IMG/VR virus record: IMGVR_UViG_3300043434_000965
Location: 1 to 37,022 of that record
DNA length: 37,022 bases
Source of the DNA: a virus
Direction: 5' to 3' (one strand)
Shown piece after piece: positions 23,725 to 31,527 of the stretch; positions within the stretch are counted from its first letter, which is position 1; the number at the start of each line of letters is the position of its first letter. Under the pieces are notes generated by a model. It was not told where the DNA came from and made no database searches. It saw only the letters and a list, made by a program, of their open reading frames with translations. Made by a program: the position numbers and the translations under genes.

Positions 23725-25202
23725 TGGTTCATTCCAAGTTGAATAAGTGAAGCCGACAGCGCGACTTCTTTTAGCGGTAGAGCTTGCTGTGTTGCCCATG
23801 CCGCAACGTGAGATGCGTCAACGCCAAAAGCCTGTGAGATCAATTCGATTTCGTTCTGACCAATCGCACCCTTTTTGGCAAAGCGGCGCGCGAGTCGATG
23901 GGCGTTTGACTCCACCAGCATCCGAAAGCGCAGGCTCATCTCTTGATCTACAGATGAGGTGGTGTCATCGGGGTTAGAGTCACTTGGTTCGCTCTCTTGT
24001 TCTGCCTCTTCCGCATCCTCTTCTTCCACCATATTCAGCGGACGAAGCGGTTGATCGAGTCCCTGCAAGGGATTGAGGTTTTCAGCGATACGAGCTTCGT
24101 TGCGTGTGAGCCATCCGTTTTGGATGCCGCTTTGGTAATAGGCTGAGCGACTGGATGCGTCACCTCGCATGAGGTTGGCAAAGTCAAACTCAATCTCAAG
24201 CGCATCACCGTCTGGCAATAGATCCGCCTCAATGGAAGCCTCCCATCGTTCAGCCCAAGGGGTCATGGTGTGCATGACGAATTCAAGGCTTTGCTGTTCG
24301 ATGTTGGAAAACGTCGCACGCTCCAAATCCGCAATCATGTGCGGTGGCACACGAAACATCCGAGCAATGTCAGTGATCTGAAACTTGCGTAACTCGAGAA
24401 ACTGAGCATCCTTGTTCGTGACACCCACTTCATGGAATTTCATGCCGTTCTCAAGTACCAGCACCTTGCCCCTGTTGGAGCCAGCTTGTGCAGACTGATA
24501 CGAATCACGAAACACGCGCTTGGCTTCGGCATCCTTGAAGTTGCCCGGAAACTCAATCCAGCCACCCGTAGGTTTGGCATCATTTGTGAAGAATCGCGCA
24601 CCATAGTCTTGAGCGGCCAGCGCCATACCAAGACTCTCACGCGCAAGTTCAATCGGGCTCATGCCCATCAAACCATCAGAGGACAACCCTCTCAGATGCC
24701 AGATCTGCCCGCGCGGGAAAACCATCTCGTCACCGTTTTGCATTCGCACTCGGTACCGGAAGTCTCCGCTGTCCATCACTTCCATGCGCACACGGTCGGG
24801 ATGGATGGGCATCAACTCCGTGATCTCCCCCTTGGGGTTGGAGATGATCTGACAAAATGCATTGCCCCTAAGCGCCAGATGACCTTGCAGCATCTCGCGC
24901 CATTCAAACGGGTTTTGAAACCGGTTGGGTTTGCGGGCCAGCAGACCATAGAGCCAGTGATCGGTCACACGGTCCTTGCCACCATCCTTGCGTTGGCGAT
25001 AGAGCACCACAGGAAGGGACGCCATCGTTTCGGACAAGATCCGCACACAGGCGTAGACAGCGGCCAAGCGGAGCGCCCCATCGGGCGAGACGCGCATGCC
25101 CGATGAGCTTCGTACAGAGACGGGCTCAAAGAAGAAGTCACCCCATGGGGAGCGATCACTTGAAGTTGCTTTGAAACGATCTAATAGATTAAAAATTCCC
25201 AT
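23721..25202 (-). CDS. Portal protein, HK97 family (493 aa)
   Basis: It shows VYACVRILSETMASLPVVLYRQ, NPFEWREMLQGHLALRGNAF, WHLRGLSSDGLMGMSPIELARESLGMALAAQDYGARFF, FRVPPHMIADLERATFSNIEQQSLEFV and RNEARIAENLNPL, the classic HK97-type portal landmarks. The acidic stretch at about 395-420 and a C-terminal helical extension are additions after the core. It forms the dodecameric DNA channel at one capsid vertex. Confidence 0.95.
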   Translation of the reverse strand: MGIFNLLDRFKATSSDRSPWGDFFFEPVSVRSSSGMRVSPDGALRLAAVYACVRILSETMASLPVVLYRQRKDGGKDRVTDHWLYGLLARKPNRFQNPFEWREMLQGHLALRGNAFCQIISNPKGEITELMPIHPDRVRMEVMDSGDFRYRVRMQNGDEMVFPRGQIWHLRGLSSDGLMGMSPIELARESLGMALAAQDYGARFFTNDAKPTGGWIEFPGNFKDAEAKRVFRDSYQSAQAGSNRGKVLVLENGMKFHEVGVTNKDAQFLELRKFQITDIARMFRVPPHMIADLERATFSNIEQQSLEFVMHTMTPWAERWEASIEADLLPDGDALEIEFDFANLMRGDASSRSAYYQSGIQNGWLTRNEARIAENLNPLQGLDQPLRPLNMVEEEDAEEAEQESEPSDSNPDDTTSSVDQEMSLRFRMLVESNAHRLARRFAKKGAIGQNEIELISQAFGVDASHVAAWATQQALPLKEVALSASLIQLGMNQ

Positions 25203-25206
25203 TGCC

Positions 25207-26919
25207 TCAGAGCATCATCAACTCATAGTCGGAACCAAGCACCACCGATTCACCGGGTTTGATTGCTCGCGAGAGCGCCATGATCAGCGCCACGATTCCG
25301 TCTATCTTGTTTTCTGCTCGCTCCTTGCGTGGATAGATGTTGTCTTTGACGTCCAAGTGAGCAACCACGTTGCTAGCCATCCAAGCCAACACAGGGTCTC
25401 CGTCATGAACGAGCTTTCTTTGCAAGACCAAGGCTTCCAAGGTCTTCATGGGTTCGCTGAAGTTCAGCACCGTGGGGCGCACTTCAATCATGGGCAGGCC
25501 CTCAGACAGCATCCGTGTGGATAACTGCGTGGCTTGGAATGGATCAAACGCCACTGCCTGAATCTCATAGCGAGTTGCCATGTCCAACAAGTCAGACTCG
25601 ATCCAACCGAAATCAATCACGTTGCCGGGCGTCACGATCAGACTTCCAGAATGCATCCAGCCCGAGTACTGACTGTTGCCCGCACCGTTGACTGTGTCCT
25701 CAGGCAAGTAATACTTCCCAAAGGTCACGTAAGCATCAGAGATCTCTGGATGCTTAAACACCAGCAACAAAGCTGCAATGTCCGTCTTACTTGCCAAGTC
25801 CAACCCGATCCAGCAAGGCTGACCTTCGAACTGTTCAAGAAACACGCGAGTCTCTGAGCACGAGTCCCATGCCCGCATGTCCATCCAAGCCGTATCAGCA
25901 TTGACCCACTCGTTGAGGTGTTTCGTCTTGAAGTTGTTCACCGCGCTGGGTAACTGTTTCGCTTTTGCCTGCAGTGGCCCCAAAATCTCCGAGCGAACCG
26001 AAATGCCCCAGTTGGGGTTGGCCTTAATGAGCGACTCTTCGGTTGTCCAGTCATCACCATCGTCCAGGCCATAGATGATCCCGAACTGAGTGTCATCATC
26101 GAACACACCTTCGAGCAGCTTGGTCACAAACGAACGGACCTCGTAGCAAATGCCAGCGCGGTTACTTCCTGCCGTGGTGATGACCCACAACAAGGAGTTA
26201 TCTCGCTTGCCAGTTCCCGTTTCCACAACGTCATAAACGGTTCGCGTCTTGTGTGCGTGCAACTCGTCCACGCAGCCAAAGTGAATGTTCAATCCATCAA
26301 GGGTTGAACCTTCTGCTGAGAGTGCTTCGAACTTCGAGCCCGAAGACAACACGTTCATGTTGTGAGCACCGACGCTCACTGAGAACCGGTTACGAAAACC
26401 TGCACTACGCCTAGCCATGGTCTGCGCGTCCCCGAAAACAATCCGCGCTTGGTCTCGCGTTGTTGCCAGCGAGTAAACCTCTGCACCACCTTCGCCATCA
26501 GCGGCAAGCATGTACAGCCCAAGCGCAGATGACAGCGTTGACTTCGCGTTTCCACGTGGAACCTCGATGTACGAGCGACGAAAGCGTCGCGTGCCATCGG
26601 GCTTCACCCAACCAAACACCGTCGTGAGAATAAAGACTTGCCAGGGCTCCAACGTTATGGGCTCGCCTGCAAGAGGCCCCTTCACGTGCGGCAATCGTTC
26701 AATGAACGCACACAGGTTGTCTGCAGGGTAGTAGCCCTTGCCGCTTTTGCTTGTGAGCTTCGGATTGAACTGATATGGACTGGACTTGCCTTTGTACTTC
26801 TTCAGATCATTGAGCTGCCTCTGACAAGCTGCCTTCACCCATTTGCAAGCCAAGATTTCTCCGGCCACGACTCTCTGTGCGTACATCTTGGCGATGTCTG
26901 CATAACTGCCTTGTGCCAT
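25207..26919 (-). CDS. terL: Terminase large subunit (570 aa)
   Basis: The ATPase domain has a Walker A-like RGNAKS at 122-127 (EVPRGNAKSTL) and Walker B FGCVDELHAHKT. The nuclease domain starts with GLDLASKTDIAALLLVF and includes AVAFDPFQATQLSTRML and KIDGIVALIMALSRA with the last acidic residue. It packages DNA into the prohead and cuts the concatemer. The small subunit gene ends 5 nt before its start and the portal follows 4 nt after its stop. Confidence 0.95.
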   Translation of the reverse strand: MAQGSYADIAKMYAQRVVAGEILACKWVKAACQRQLNDLKKYKGKSSPYQFNPKLTSKSGKGYYPADNLCAFIERLPHVKGPLAGEPITLEPWQVFILTTVFGWVKPDGTRRFRRSYIEVPRGNAKSTLSSALGLYMLAADGEGGAEVYSLATTRDQARIVFGDAQTMARRSAGFRNRFSVSVGAHNMNVLSSGSKFEALSAEGSTLDGLNIHFGCVDELHAHKTRTVYDVVETGTGKRDNSLLWVITTAGSNRAGICYEVRSFVTKLLEGVFDDDTQFGIIYGLDDGDDWTTEESLIKANPNWGISVRSEILGPLQAKAKQLPSAVNNFKTKHLNEWVNADTAWMDMRAWDSCSETRVFLEQFEGQPCWIGLDLASKTDIAALLLVFKHPEISDAYVTFGKYYLPEDTVNGAGNSQYSGWMHSGSLIVTPGNVIDFGWIESDLLDMATRYEIQAVAFDPFQATQLSTRMLSEGLPMIEVRPTVLNFSEPMKTLEALVLQRKLVHDGDPVLAWMASNVVAHLDVKDNIYPRKERAENKIDGIVALIMALSRAIKPGESVVLGSDYELMML

Positions 26920-26924
26920 TGAAC

Positions 26925-27386
26925 TTATCCCGCGATGTCAGCCCAGGGATCCATGTCGTCATCTGCTGCCTCCATTGGCAAAGTGACTCTTGATCTTGAA
27001 GCGGGAGTGAATCCCATCTCCGTGGCTGCCTTTGTCATGATTTGCGCTTGCTTGTTAGCAATTGCCAGATAAGGCGACTGCATCGGCACGCCAGTATTTG
27101 GTGCCTTTACTAGCAACCCCGTTTTTGCGATCCCTGTTTGCGCCTTTCGGTAAAGGTCTGCTGCACACGCCCAGACCTCTAAGACCGACATGTCCAATTT
27201 CTTTAGCAAGTTAGGAGGCGCACACTCAAGTGCGTATCTCCATGCTGCTTTCGCCCCTTCGGGCATGTAGTCCGGTGGCTCAACCAAATCCCCGACTGGT
27301 TTTGGTTCTCGAAGGTTGGTACGGCACTTTTGAAGCGTGCCTTTGATTTGCTTAACCTTCGTTGGTAGTGGCTTACGTCCAGCCAT
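26925..27386 (-). CDS. terS: Terminase small subunit, P27 family (153 aa)
   Basis: It begins MAGRKPLPTKVKQIKGTLQK, the usual P27-family opening, then WRYALECAPPNLLKKLDMSVLEVWACAADLYRKAQ and GVPMQSPYLAIANKQAQIMTKAATEMGFTPASRSRV. It recognises the packaging site and loads the large subunit. Its Shine-Dalgarno is inside a short hairpin (27391-27404), and an HNH gene lies upstream. Confidence 0.92.
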   Translation of the reverse strand: MAGRKPLPTKVKQIKGTLQKCRTNLREPKPVGDLVEPPDYMPEGAKAAWRYALECAPPNLLKKLDMSVLEVWACAADLYRKAQTGIAKTGLLVKAPNTGVPMQSPYLAIANKQAQIMTKAATEMGFTPASRSRVTLPMEAADDDMDPWADIAG

Positions 27387-27390
27387 ATGA

Positions 27391-27404
27391 CCCCTCTTGG
27401 AGGG
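27391..27404 (-). promoter_or_regulatory. Hairpin covering the terS ribosome binding site
   Basis: In transcript sense CCCTC-CAA-GAGGG(G) forms a 5-bp GC-rich stem whose 3' arm is the Shine-Dalgarno (GAGGGG, 4 nt before ATG 27386). It could limit small-terminase translation or require ribosome traffic to open. Confidence 0.45.
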
Positions 27405-27489
27405 AAGCCCCCCCTATTTCAATTTGCACGCACAAAAATTTGGGCAGGCGAGCGCATCTTTGCCCCCAAACACCAGAGATTCAGACCCC

Positions 27490-27864
27490 CTACCCCCCTT
27501 TGGTCCGCAATGCGGTCTCTATGGCCGTCTTTCTGTTGTGACATGACACGCACAGCGGTTGAAGGTTTGAGTTGTCAAAGCGATCACCACCGTCCTTTAT
27601 GGGGACGATGTGATCAACCACCTTGGCAGCAACTGTTTGCCCTTTGGTGGCACATACACCGCAAAGAGGGTGCAACCGTAAGAAGTTGGCACGCAAGCGC
27701 CGCCAATTACTTGATTGATAGAACCCGACCTCTTTATCAAAACTACGTCGTGCTCGACCGTAGTCACGGTGCACATCAGAGCGATGAGCGTCGCAGTACC
27801 CCGGCTTAGCCAAGACAGCCATACAACCCGGATATCTGCAAGGAGTTGGTGCACTTCTTGGCAT
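27490..27864 (-). CDS. HNH endonuclease next to terminase (124 aa)
   Basis: The zinc-coordinating CGVC and CVSC pairs surround the catalytic DHIVPIKDGGDRFDNSNLQPLC and CHNRKTAIE segments, a complete HNH fold (Asp-His at DH, Asn at SNLQ, His at CHNRK). The N-terminus carries an extra CRYPGC ... CDAH cluster, giving a second possible zinc site. HNH proteins beside terminase are known partners in cos cleavage in HK97-like phages. ATG 27864 is used; an in-frame TTG at 27873 is the alternative. Confidence 0.92.
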   Translation of the reverse strand: MPRSAPTPCRYPGCMAVLAKPGYCDAHRSDVHRDYGRARRSFDKEVGFYQSSNWRRLRANFLRLHPLCGVCATKGQTVAAKVVDHIVPIKDGGDRFDNSNLQPLCVSCHNRKTAIETALRTKGG

Positions 27865-27971
27865 CTCAATCAACTTTCAAGAAATAAGCGACACATCGCG
27901 TAATTAGCTTGGCTTCATCTCGATTCAGAGCGTCAATGCTTTACATCGCAACACACAAAGGAATAAACGAA

Positions 27972-28175
27972 ATGACTTCCCCAAACCAAGAGCAAGTGAT
28001 TGAGCGGATCGCTTTAGAGCACCTGCACATCGAAACCCTTGAAACACAAAACAGGGATCGTTATGACTTTCACGACTTGGCCGTTTGGTCTATCAAGAGC
28101 GCGCTTGAAGCCGCCTACGCCGCAGGTGCTTCAGCAGCACAAAACAAATCAACAACATCGAAAGGTAAAAAATGA
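27972..28175 (+). CDS. DUF6900-like small protein (67 aa)
   Basis: From ATG 27972, MTSPNQEQVIERIALEHLHIETLETQNRDRYDFHDLAVWSIKSALEAAYAAG resembles DUF6900 proteins of plasmids and phages; the FHDLAVWSIK segment is typical. The Lys/Ser-rich tail is probably disordered. It is the first gene of a plus-strand operon against the direction of the surrounding phage genes, and its stop overlaps the next start (ATGA). Function unknown. The 107-bp divergent gap with HNH (27865-27971) must contain its promoter; I see no clear -35/-10 pair there. Confidence 0.65.
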   Translation: MTSPNQEQVIERIALEHLHIETLETQNRDRYDFHDLAVWSIKSALEAAYAAGASAAQNKSTTSKGKK

Positions 28176-28612
28176 AACTCACAGACACTCAGCGCAAACT
28201 CCTAGAAGCTGCTGCCAAACATCCAAAAAAACTACTGACAGATTTCCCTGCCACGCTCAAGGGTGGAGCGCTCAACAAAGTGCTGACCGCTCTGAGTAAC
28301 GCAAGCTTGATTGGCTCGTTTAAAAACCCAGCGGACGACACAACGCAATACTCGATCACCTACAGAGGACTCGAAGCAATTGGTGATGCGCCTGCAGCGC
28401 CTCCCAAACAAAGGGACGGAACCAAGCAAGCCAAGCTAATCGAATTACTCAACAGGCCAGAAGGCGCAAGCATTGCCGAAATGATTGAAGCCACAGGCTG
28501 GCAACAACACACCATCCGAGGAGCGATGGCTGGAGCCCTGAAAAAGAAACTAGGTTTGAACATCGTCTCAGAGAAGACAGATGGTCAAGAACGTAAATAC
28601 CGCATTGCTTGA
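28172..28612 (+). CDS. DUF3489-like winged-helix protein (146 aa)
   Basis: Two small helical modules are visible: residues 1-65 (TDTQRKLLEAAAKHPKKLL ... GGALNKVLTALSNASLIG) and 85-146 (KQAKLIELLNRPEGASIAEMIEATGWQQHTIRGAMAGAL ... GQERKYRIA). The second matches DUF3489, a winged-helix-like DNA-binding family. Overlap with the upstream gene and 7-nt spacing to the next make an operon. Possible roles are regulation or interference with host functions; no direct evidence. Confidence 0.75.
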   Translation: MKLTDTQRKLLEAAAKHPKKLLTDFPATLKGGALNKVLTALSNASLIGSFKNPADDTTQYSITYRGLEAIGDAPAAPPKQRDGTKQAKLIELLNRPEGASIAEMIEATGWQQHTIRGAMAGALKKKLGLNIVSEKTDGQERKYRIA

Positions 28613-28619
28613 GGTGACC

Positions 28620-28979
28620 ATGAAGTCCATGACCATCACGATTGATCGATCGCCTCGAACTTTGAACTTCGGAGGTGAAATGATTGAAGTCGAGGAGCTC
28701 AGTGTTCAACTGCCCTTCGCACGTAAGCCCTGTAGCCTTGAAGAGGTGGGAGGCTACGGCAACTACAAAGTCCTTGTGACTGAAACAAAAGAAATGACAG
28801 CCGAGGAATACGACCACTTTGGTCGAACGCTCCTAAAGTCACGCGAGTGGCTTGCAGGCAAAGGTGGCGGCACCGGAGACGGATTTTTGTGCGTTGAGAT
28901 CAAAGCACCTGGTCGACCTTACCTGTACGTGAATCCTGAAGGTGGTGACTACGCACGATACGTTGCGCGACTTGGATAA
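28620..28979 (+). CDS. Conserved unknown protein (119 aa)
   Basis: ATG 28620 has GAGGTG immediately upstream. The strand-rich sequence (MTITIDRSPRTLNFGGEMIEVEELSVQLPF ... YLYVNPEGGDYARYVARLG) has no motif I recognise. It contains a Gly-rich stretch (AGKGGGTGDGFLCVEI). Last gene of the plus-strand operon, followed by a bidirectional terminator. Confidence 0.65.
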   Translation: MKSMTITIDRSPRTLNFGGEMIEVEELSVQLPFARKPCSLEEVGGYGNYKVLVTETKEMTAEEYDHFGRTLLKSREWLAGKGGGTGDGFLCVEIKAPGRPYLYVNPEGGDYARYVARLG

Positions 28980-28983
28980 ACAA

Positions 28984-29012
28984 AAAGGCGGTGGGTTGCC
29001 CCTACCGCCTTT
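28984..29012. terminator. Bidirectional terminator between plus operon and HU gene
   Basis: AAAGGCGGT / ACCGCCTTT form a 9-bp stem, extended inward by GGG/CCC with a bulge. In minus sense it is followed by TTGTTT and in plus sense by TGTCTTG. It separates the DUF3489 operon from the convergent HU gene. Confidence 0.8.
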
Positions 29013-29030
29013 GTCTTGAAGCAAGAGAGA

Positions 29031-29312
29031 TTACTTCTTCTTGTTCACTGCAGCTTTAAAAGCTGCACCTGCTTTGAAGCTAGGCACTGTTGCCGCTGCA
29101 ATTTTTAGTGGCTCACCTGTACGTGGATTTTTACCAGTTCGTGCAGCACGCTTGTTGGCCTTGAAGGTACCGAAGCCGATCAACTGGACGTCTTCTTTCT
29201 TAGCAACTGTCTTGGTCACGATGTGCAACAACGCATCCAAGGTGCGACCCACCGCAGCTTTGCTTTGGTCTGTTTCTTTGGCCAGGGCTTCGATAAGTTC
29301 AGTTTTGTTCAC
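29031..29312 (-). CDS. HU-family DNA-binding protein (93 aa)
   Basis: The full HU/IHF fold is present: MNKTELIEALAKETDQSKAAVGRTLDALLHIVTKTVAKKEDVQLIGFGTF, the DNA-binding arm AARTGKNPRTGEPLKIAAATVPSFKAGAAFK, and a short lysine tail. Start is GTG 29312 with AGGAG at good distance. HU proteins bend DNA in packaging, replication or gene control; carriage by a phage is known. A 16-bp palindrome lies immediately upstream (29324-29339). Confidence 0.93.
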   Translation of the reverse strand: MNKTELIEALAKETDQSKAAVGRTLDALLHIVTKTVAKKEDVQLIGFGTFKANKRAARTGKNPRTGEPLKIAAATVPSFKAGAAFKAAVNKKK

Positions 29313-29323
29313 TCTTTTCTCCT

Positions 29324-29339
29324 ATTCGTTTGAACGAAT
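29324..29339. promoter_or_regulatory. Perfect palindrome upstream of the HU gene
   Basis: ATTCGTT-TG-AACGAAT lies next to the HU Shine-Dalgarno, just inside the leader. It may be an operator controlling HU; no regulator is identified. The rest of the 29313-29415 gap shows no clear promoter. Confidence 0.4.
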
Positions 29340-29415
29340 GAGATTCTGGCTCAAAAACTCATCAAATTCATGATCTTTCAGACAGGGATTGCTCTAAGCC
29401 AAACCCTCCGCTAAA

Positions 29416-30687
29416 TTAACCTGCAGTCTGGTAAGCAACGGAACTCATGGAATCAACTGCGACTTCAAGCTCACGGTTAGACAAGACTGCCTTTTCCCCT
29501 GTGTAGTCCTCCCAACGTTTGACGATAACGTCGACAAACTTGGGATCCAACTCAATTAAACGCGCTTGTCGATTGGTCTTTTCGCAAGCAATGAGGGTCG
29601 TACCAGAGCCACCAAAGAGATCGATCACGATGTCTCGACTCTTGGACGAGTTCTGAATCGCACGCTCCACAAGCTCAACTGGCTTCATGGTTGGATGCAA
29701 GTCGTTGACCCGAGGCTTGTTGTAGTTCCAGATGTCTGATTGATCACGGTCACCACACCAAAAATGATCTGTGCCCTGCTTCCATCCGTAGAGGATTGGT
29801 TCGTATTGGCGCTGATAGTCAGCTCGTCCAAGGGTGAAAGTATTCTTGGCCCAGATGATGAAAGTCGACCACTTGCCGCCTGCATCGATCCATGCTTTTT
29901 GCAATGTGTGCAACTCTGAGGAGCTCATGCACACGTAGCACGCTCCCTTTGTCACCACAAGCAAGTTCAGACATGCGTCGTAAAGGAATTGGTAGAACCC
30001 ATCACCCAACGCATCGTTCATGATGCGACGATCCTTGCCTCGCATCTTGTCTTTGGCACTGTTGCCGTAGTCCACGTTGTAGGGTGGATCTGTGAACGCC
30101 ATGTCCGCGAGTTGGCCGTTCATTAGTTTTTCAACATCGCTTAGCAACGTTGAGTCTCCACAGAGAAGGCGGTGGTTGCCAAGAATCCACAGGTCACCAG
30201 GTTTGGAAACTGGGTCCACGGGTGGCTCTGGGACTGCGTCATCCTCGGTCAAACCACCGCCATCATCAGCACCATTGAGCAAACGCTCAATCTCATCATC
30301 ACCAAAGCCCAAAAGGCCAAGGTCAACATTTGCACCTTGAAGCTCCTGCAACTCGAGTGTGAGCAATCCATCGTCCCATCCCGCATTCAAAGCAATGCGG
30401 TTGTCGGCGAGGATGTAGGCTTTCTTTTGGGTATCGCTCAAGTGGCCAAGCTCGATCACTGGGACCTCCTTAAGACCAAGCTTTCTGGCTGCTGCCAATC
30501 GACCGTGTCCCGCAATCAATCCATGCTCACCGTCCGTGAGGATGGGGTTGTTGAAGCCAAACTCAGAGATAGATGCTGCGATCTGTGCCACTTGCTCCTC
30601 ACTGTGTGTGCGGGCGTTGCGTGCATAGGGGATTAAGTTATCCACAGGCGTCATCCGAATTTCTGGATGGGTTTTGATTTGGCTCAT
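29416..30687 (-). CDS. ParB-domain/DNA methyltransferase fusion (423 aa)
   Basis: Residues 12-105 are a ParB/sulfiredoxin-like domain (IPYARNARTHSEEQVAQIAASI ... LIAGHGRLAAARKLG). Residues 165-400 are an amino-methyltransferase with DPPY at 200-203 (motif IV) before the TRD region and FGGSGTT at 358-364 (motif I), the beta-class order for adenine-N6 or cytosine-N4 methylation. ATG 30687 has AGGA 7 nt upstream, preferred over 30708. No restriction enzyme is present, so it is an orphan enzyme likely protecting phage DNA or tuning regulation. The fused ParB domain is common in phage enzymes of this type. Confidence 0.93.
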   Translation of the reverse strand: MSQIKTHPEIRMTPVDNLIPYARNARTHSEEQVAQIAASISEFGFNNPILTDGEHGLIAGHGRLAAARKLGLKEVPVIELGHLSDTQKKAYILADNRIALNAGWDDGLLTLELQELQGANVDLGLLGFGDDEIERLLNGADDGGGLTEDDAVPEPPVDPVSKPGDLWILGNHRLLCGDSTLLSDVEKLMNGQLADMAFTDPPYNVDYGNSAKDKMRGKDRRIMNDALGDGFYQFLYDACLNLLVVTKGACYVCMSSSELHTLQKAWIDAGGKWSTFIIWAKNTFTLGRADYQRQYEPILYGWKQGTDHFWCGDRDQSDIWNYNKPRVNDLHPTMKPVELVERAIQNSSKSRDIVIDLFGGSGTTLIACEKTNRQARLIELDPKFVDVIVKRWEDYTGEKAVLSNRELEVAVDSMSSVAYQTAG

Positions 30688-30702
30688 GCGAGTTCCTACA
30701 AT
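30674..30702 (+). promoter_or_regulatory. Sigma-70-type promoter for the small plus-strand gene
   Basis: TTGATT (30674-30679), 17-bp spacer, TACAAT (30697-30702), one base from consensus in the -10 and two in the -35. It points at the 71-aa gene starting 30727 and overlaps the start codon of the divergent methyltransferase, so the two are likely to interfere. Confidence 0.65.
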
Positions 30703-30726
30703 GACCACCTAAGGAAAGTTGGTCAG

Positions 30727-30942
30727 ATGAAGATTGAAGTAAAAGAAGGTGTCCTCGCCCGCAAGTTGGGCAAGGATTTCAAAGATGAAGGATTCATCCC
30801 CTTGGAGCCGGGGACTTATGAGGCGTCTGGCCCTGCTGAACAGGGCTACCTGTCTGTGATCGTTTCACCTGATGTAACGGGCCATATCCATGTAGACAAG
30901 CTCGAAGAGTTGGTGAAACAAAACCTTGTTGTGATTAGTTGA
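30727..30942 (+). CDS. Small unknown protein (71 aa)
   Basis: MKIEVKEGVLARKLGKDFKDEG ... GYLSVIVSPDVTGHIHVDKLEELVKQNLVVIS looks like a compact alpha/beta fold without a recognised family. AAGGAA lies upstream of ATG 30727 and a good promoter at 30674-30702. It is transcribed against the surrounding genes and ends facing the DUF6362-like gene. No function can be given. Confidence 0.6.
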   Translation: MKIEVKEGVLARKLGKDFKDEGFIPLEPGTYEASGPAEQGYLSVIVSPDVTGHIHVDKLEELVKQNLVVIS

Positions 30943-31065
30943 ATCAAGTTGCTTTGATTCCCAAGGTATCGATAATTTAACTGTTTCCGCCGCGAAATGC
31001 GACACCCTTTTTTGAGCCAAATTCGGCACTCACCGTATCTCAGTTAGCACTTGTTAGAACCGCTT

Positions 31066-31113
31066 GGAAATATTGCCCATTTTTGCCAACCTCCAATCTA
31101 GAGCAATATTTCC
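31066..31113. repeat. 11-bp perfect inverted repeat in convergent gap
   Basis: GGAAATATTGC (31066-31076) and GCAATATTTCC (31103-31113) are perfect inverted copies separated by 26 bp. They lie in the gap 30943-31125 between two convergent genes. No T-run follows in either direction, so it is not a simple terminator; an operator or RNA hairpin is possible. Confidence 0.5.
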
Positions 31114-31125
31114 GAGAGCCGCTTT

Positions 31126-31527
31126 TCATTTTTTGAGTTCATTAATCACTTGGAGCATGGCGTACTGCCAGTGACGCTGCGCTGTACGAGAGCAATAGCC
31201 AAAGCGCTGGCCGATGTCACGCCACGGGTATCGCCTCGCTCTCATCCACACGAGCTTGCGCTGTTCAACCTCGAGCAGCTTGACCCACCCCATGACCTCA
31301 AGCATTTCGTCCACCTCTTTCGGGCTTGGTGGAAATTTGATGTAGCGCCGCTCCTCAACGACGCATCGTTCAGTGCCTGTGCTCTTGATCTCCGGCCAGT
31401 AGCTCACATAGCCCTGCACTCTGACCGCTGGTAATCGGTAAGCGGTGCGTGCTGCCTGTCGGAACCGCTCGCCAATACTCTCGATGGTGTGCTCATCCAA
31501 TTTTTCCCCCTTTGCTTTTCGCCCCAT
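31126..31527 (-). CDS. DUF6362-like HTH protein (133 aa)
   Basis: From ATG 31527 (MGRKAKGEKLDEHTIESI). It contains GERFRQAARTAYRLPAVRVQGYVSYWPEI, typical of DUF6362, and ends with a helix-turn-helix: PWRDIGQRFGYCSRTAQRHWQYAMLQVI. The fold resembles sigma region 4-like regulators, so control of phage late transcription is plausible. It overlaps the preceding gene by 35 nt. A late regulator would fit the internal terminators of the structural operon, an inference. Confidence 0.7.
   Translation of the reverse strand: MGRKAKGEKLDEHTIESIGERFRQAARTAYRLPAVRVQGYVSYWPEIKSTGTERCVVEERRYIKFPPSPKEVDEMLEVMGWVKLLEVEQRKLVWMRARRYPWRDIGQRFGYCSRTAQRHWQYAMLQVINELKK

Noticed and set aside
27387-27809. Plus-strand open frame over terS gap and HNH
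   Set aside because: It covers the HNH gene, whose zinc and catalytic motifs are intact on the minus strand; composition is that of an antisense shadow.
30941-30960. GAATCAA/TTGATTC hairpin as terminator of the 71-aa gene
   Set aside because: Seven AT-rich pairs without a following T-run; too weak to call.
31060-31098. Eight-codon minus-strand mini-frame (MGNISKRF) with GGAGG upstream, overlapping the left arm of the inverted repeat
   Set aside because: Too short to support, with no downstream gene it could control in that direction.
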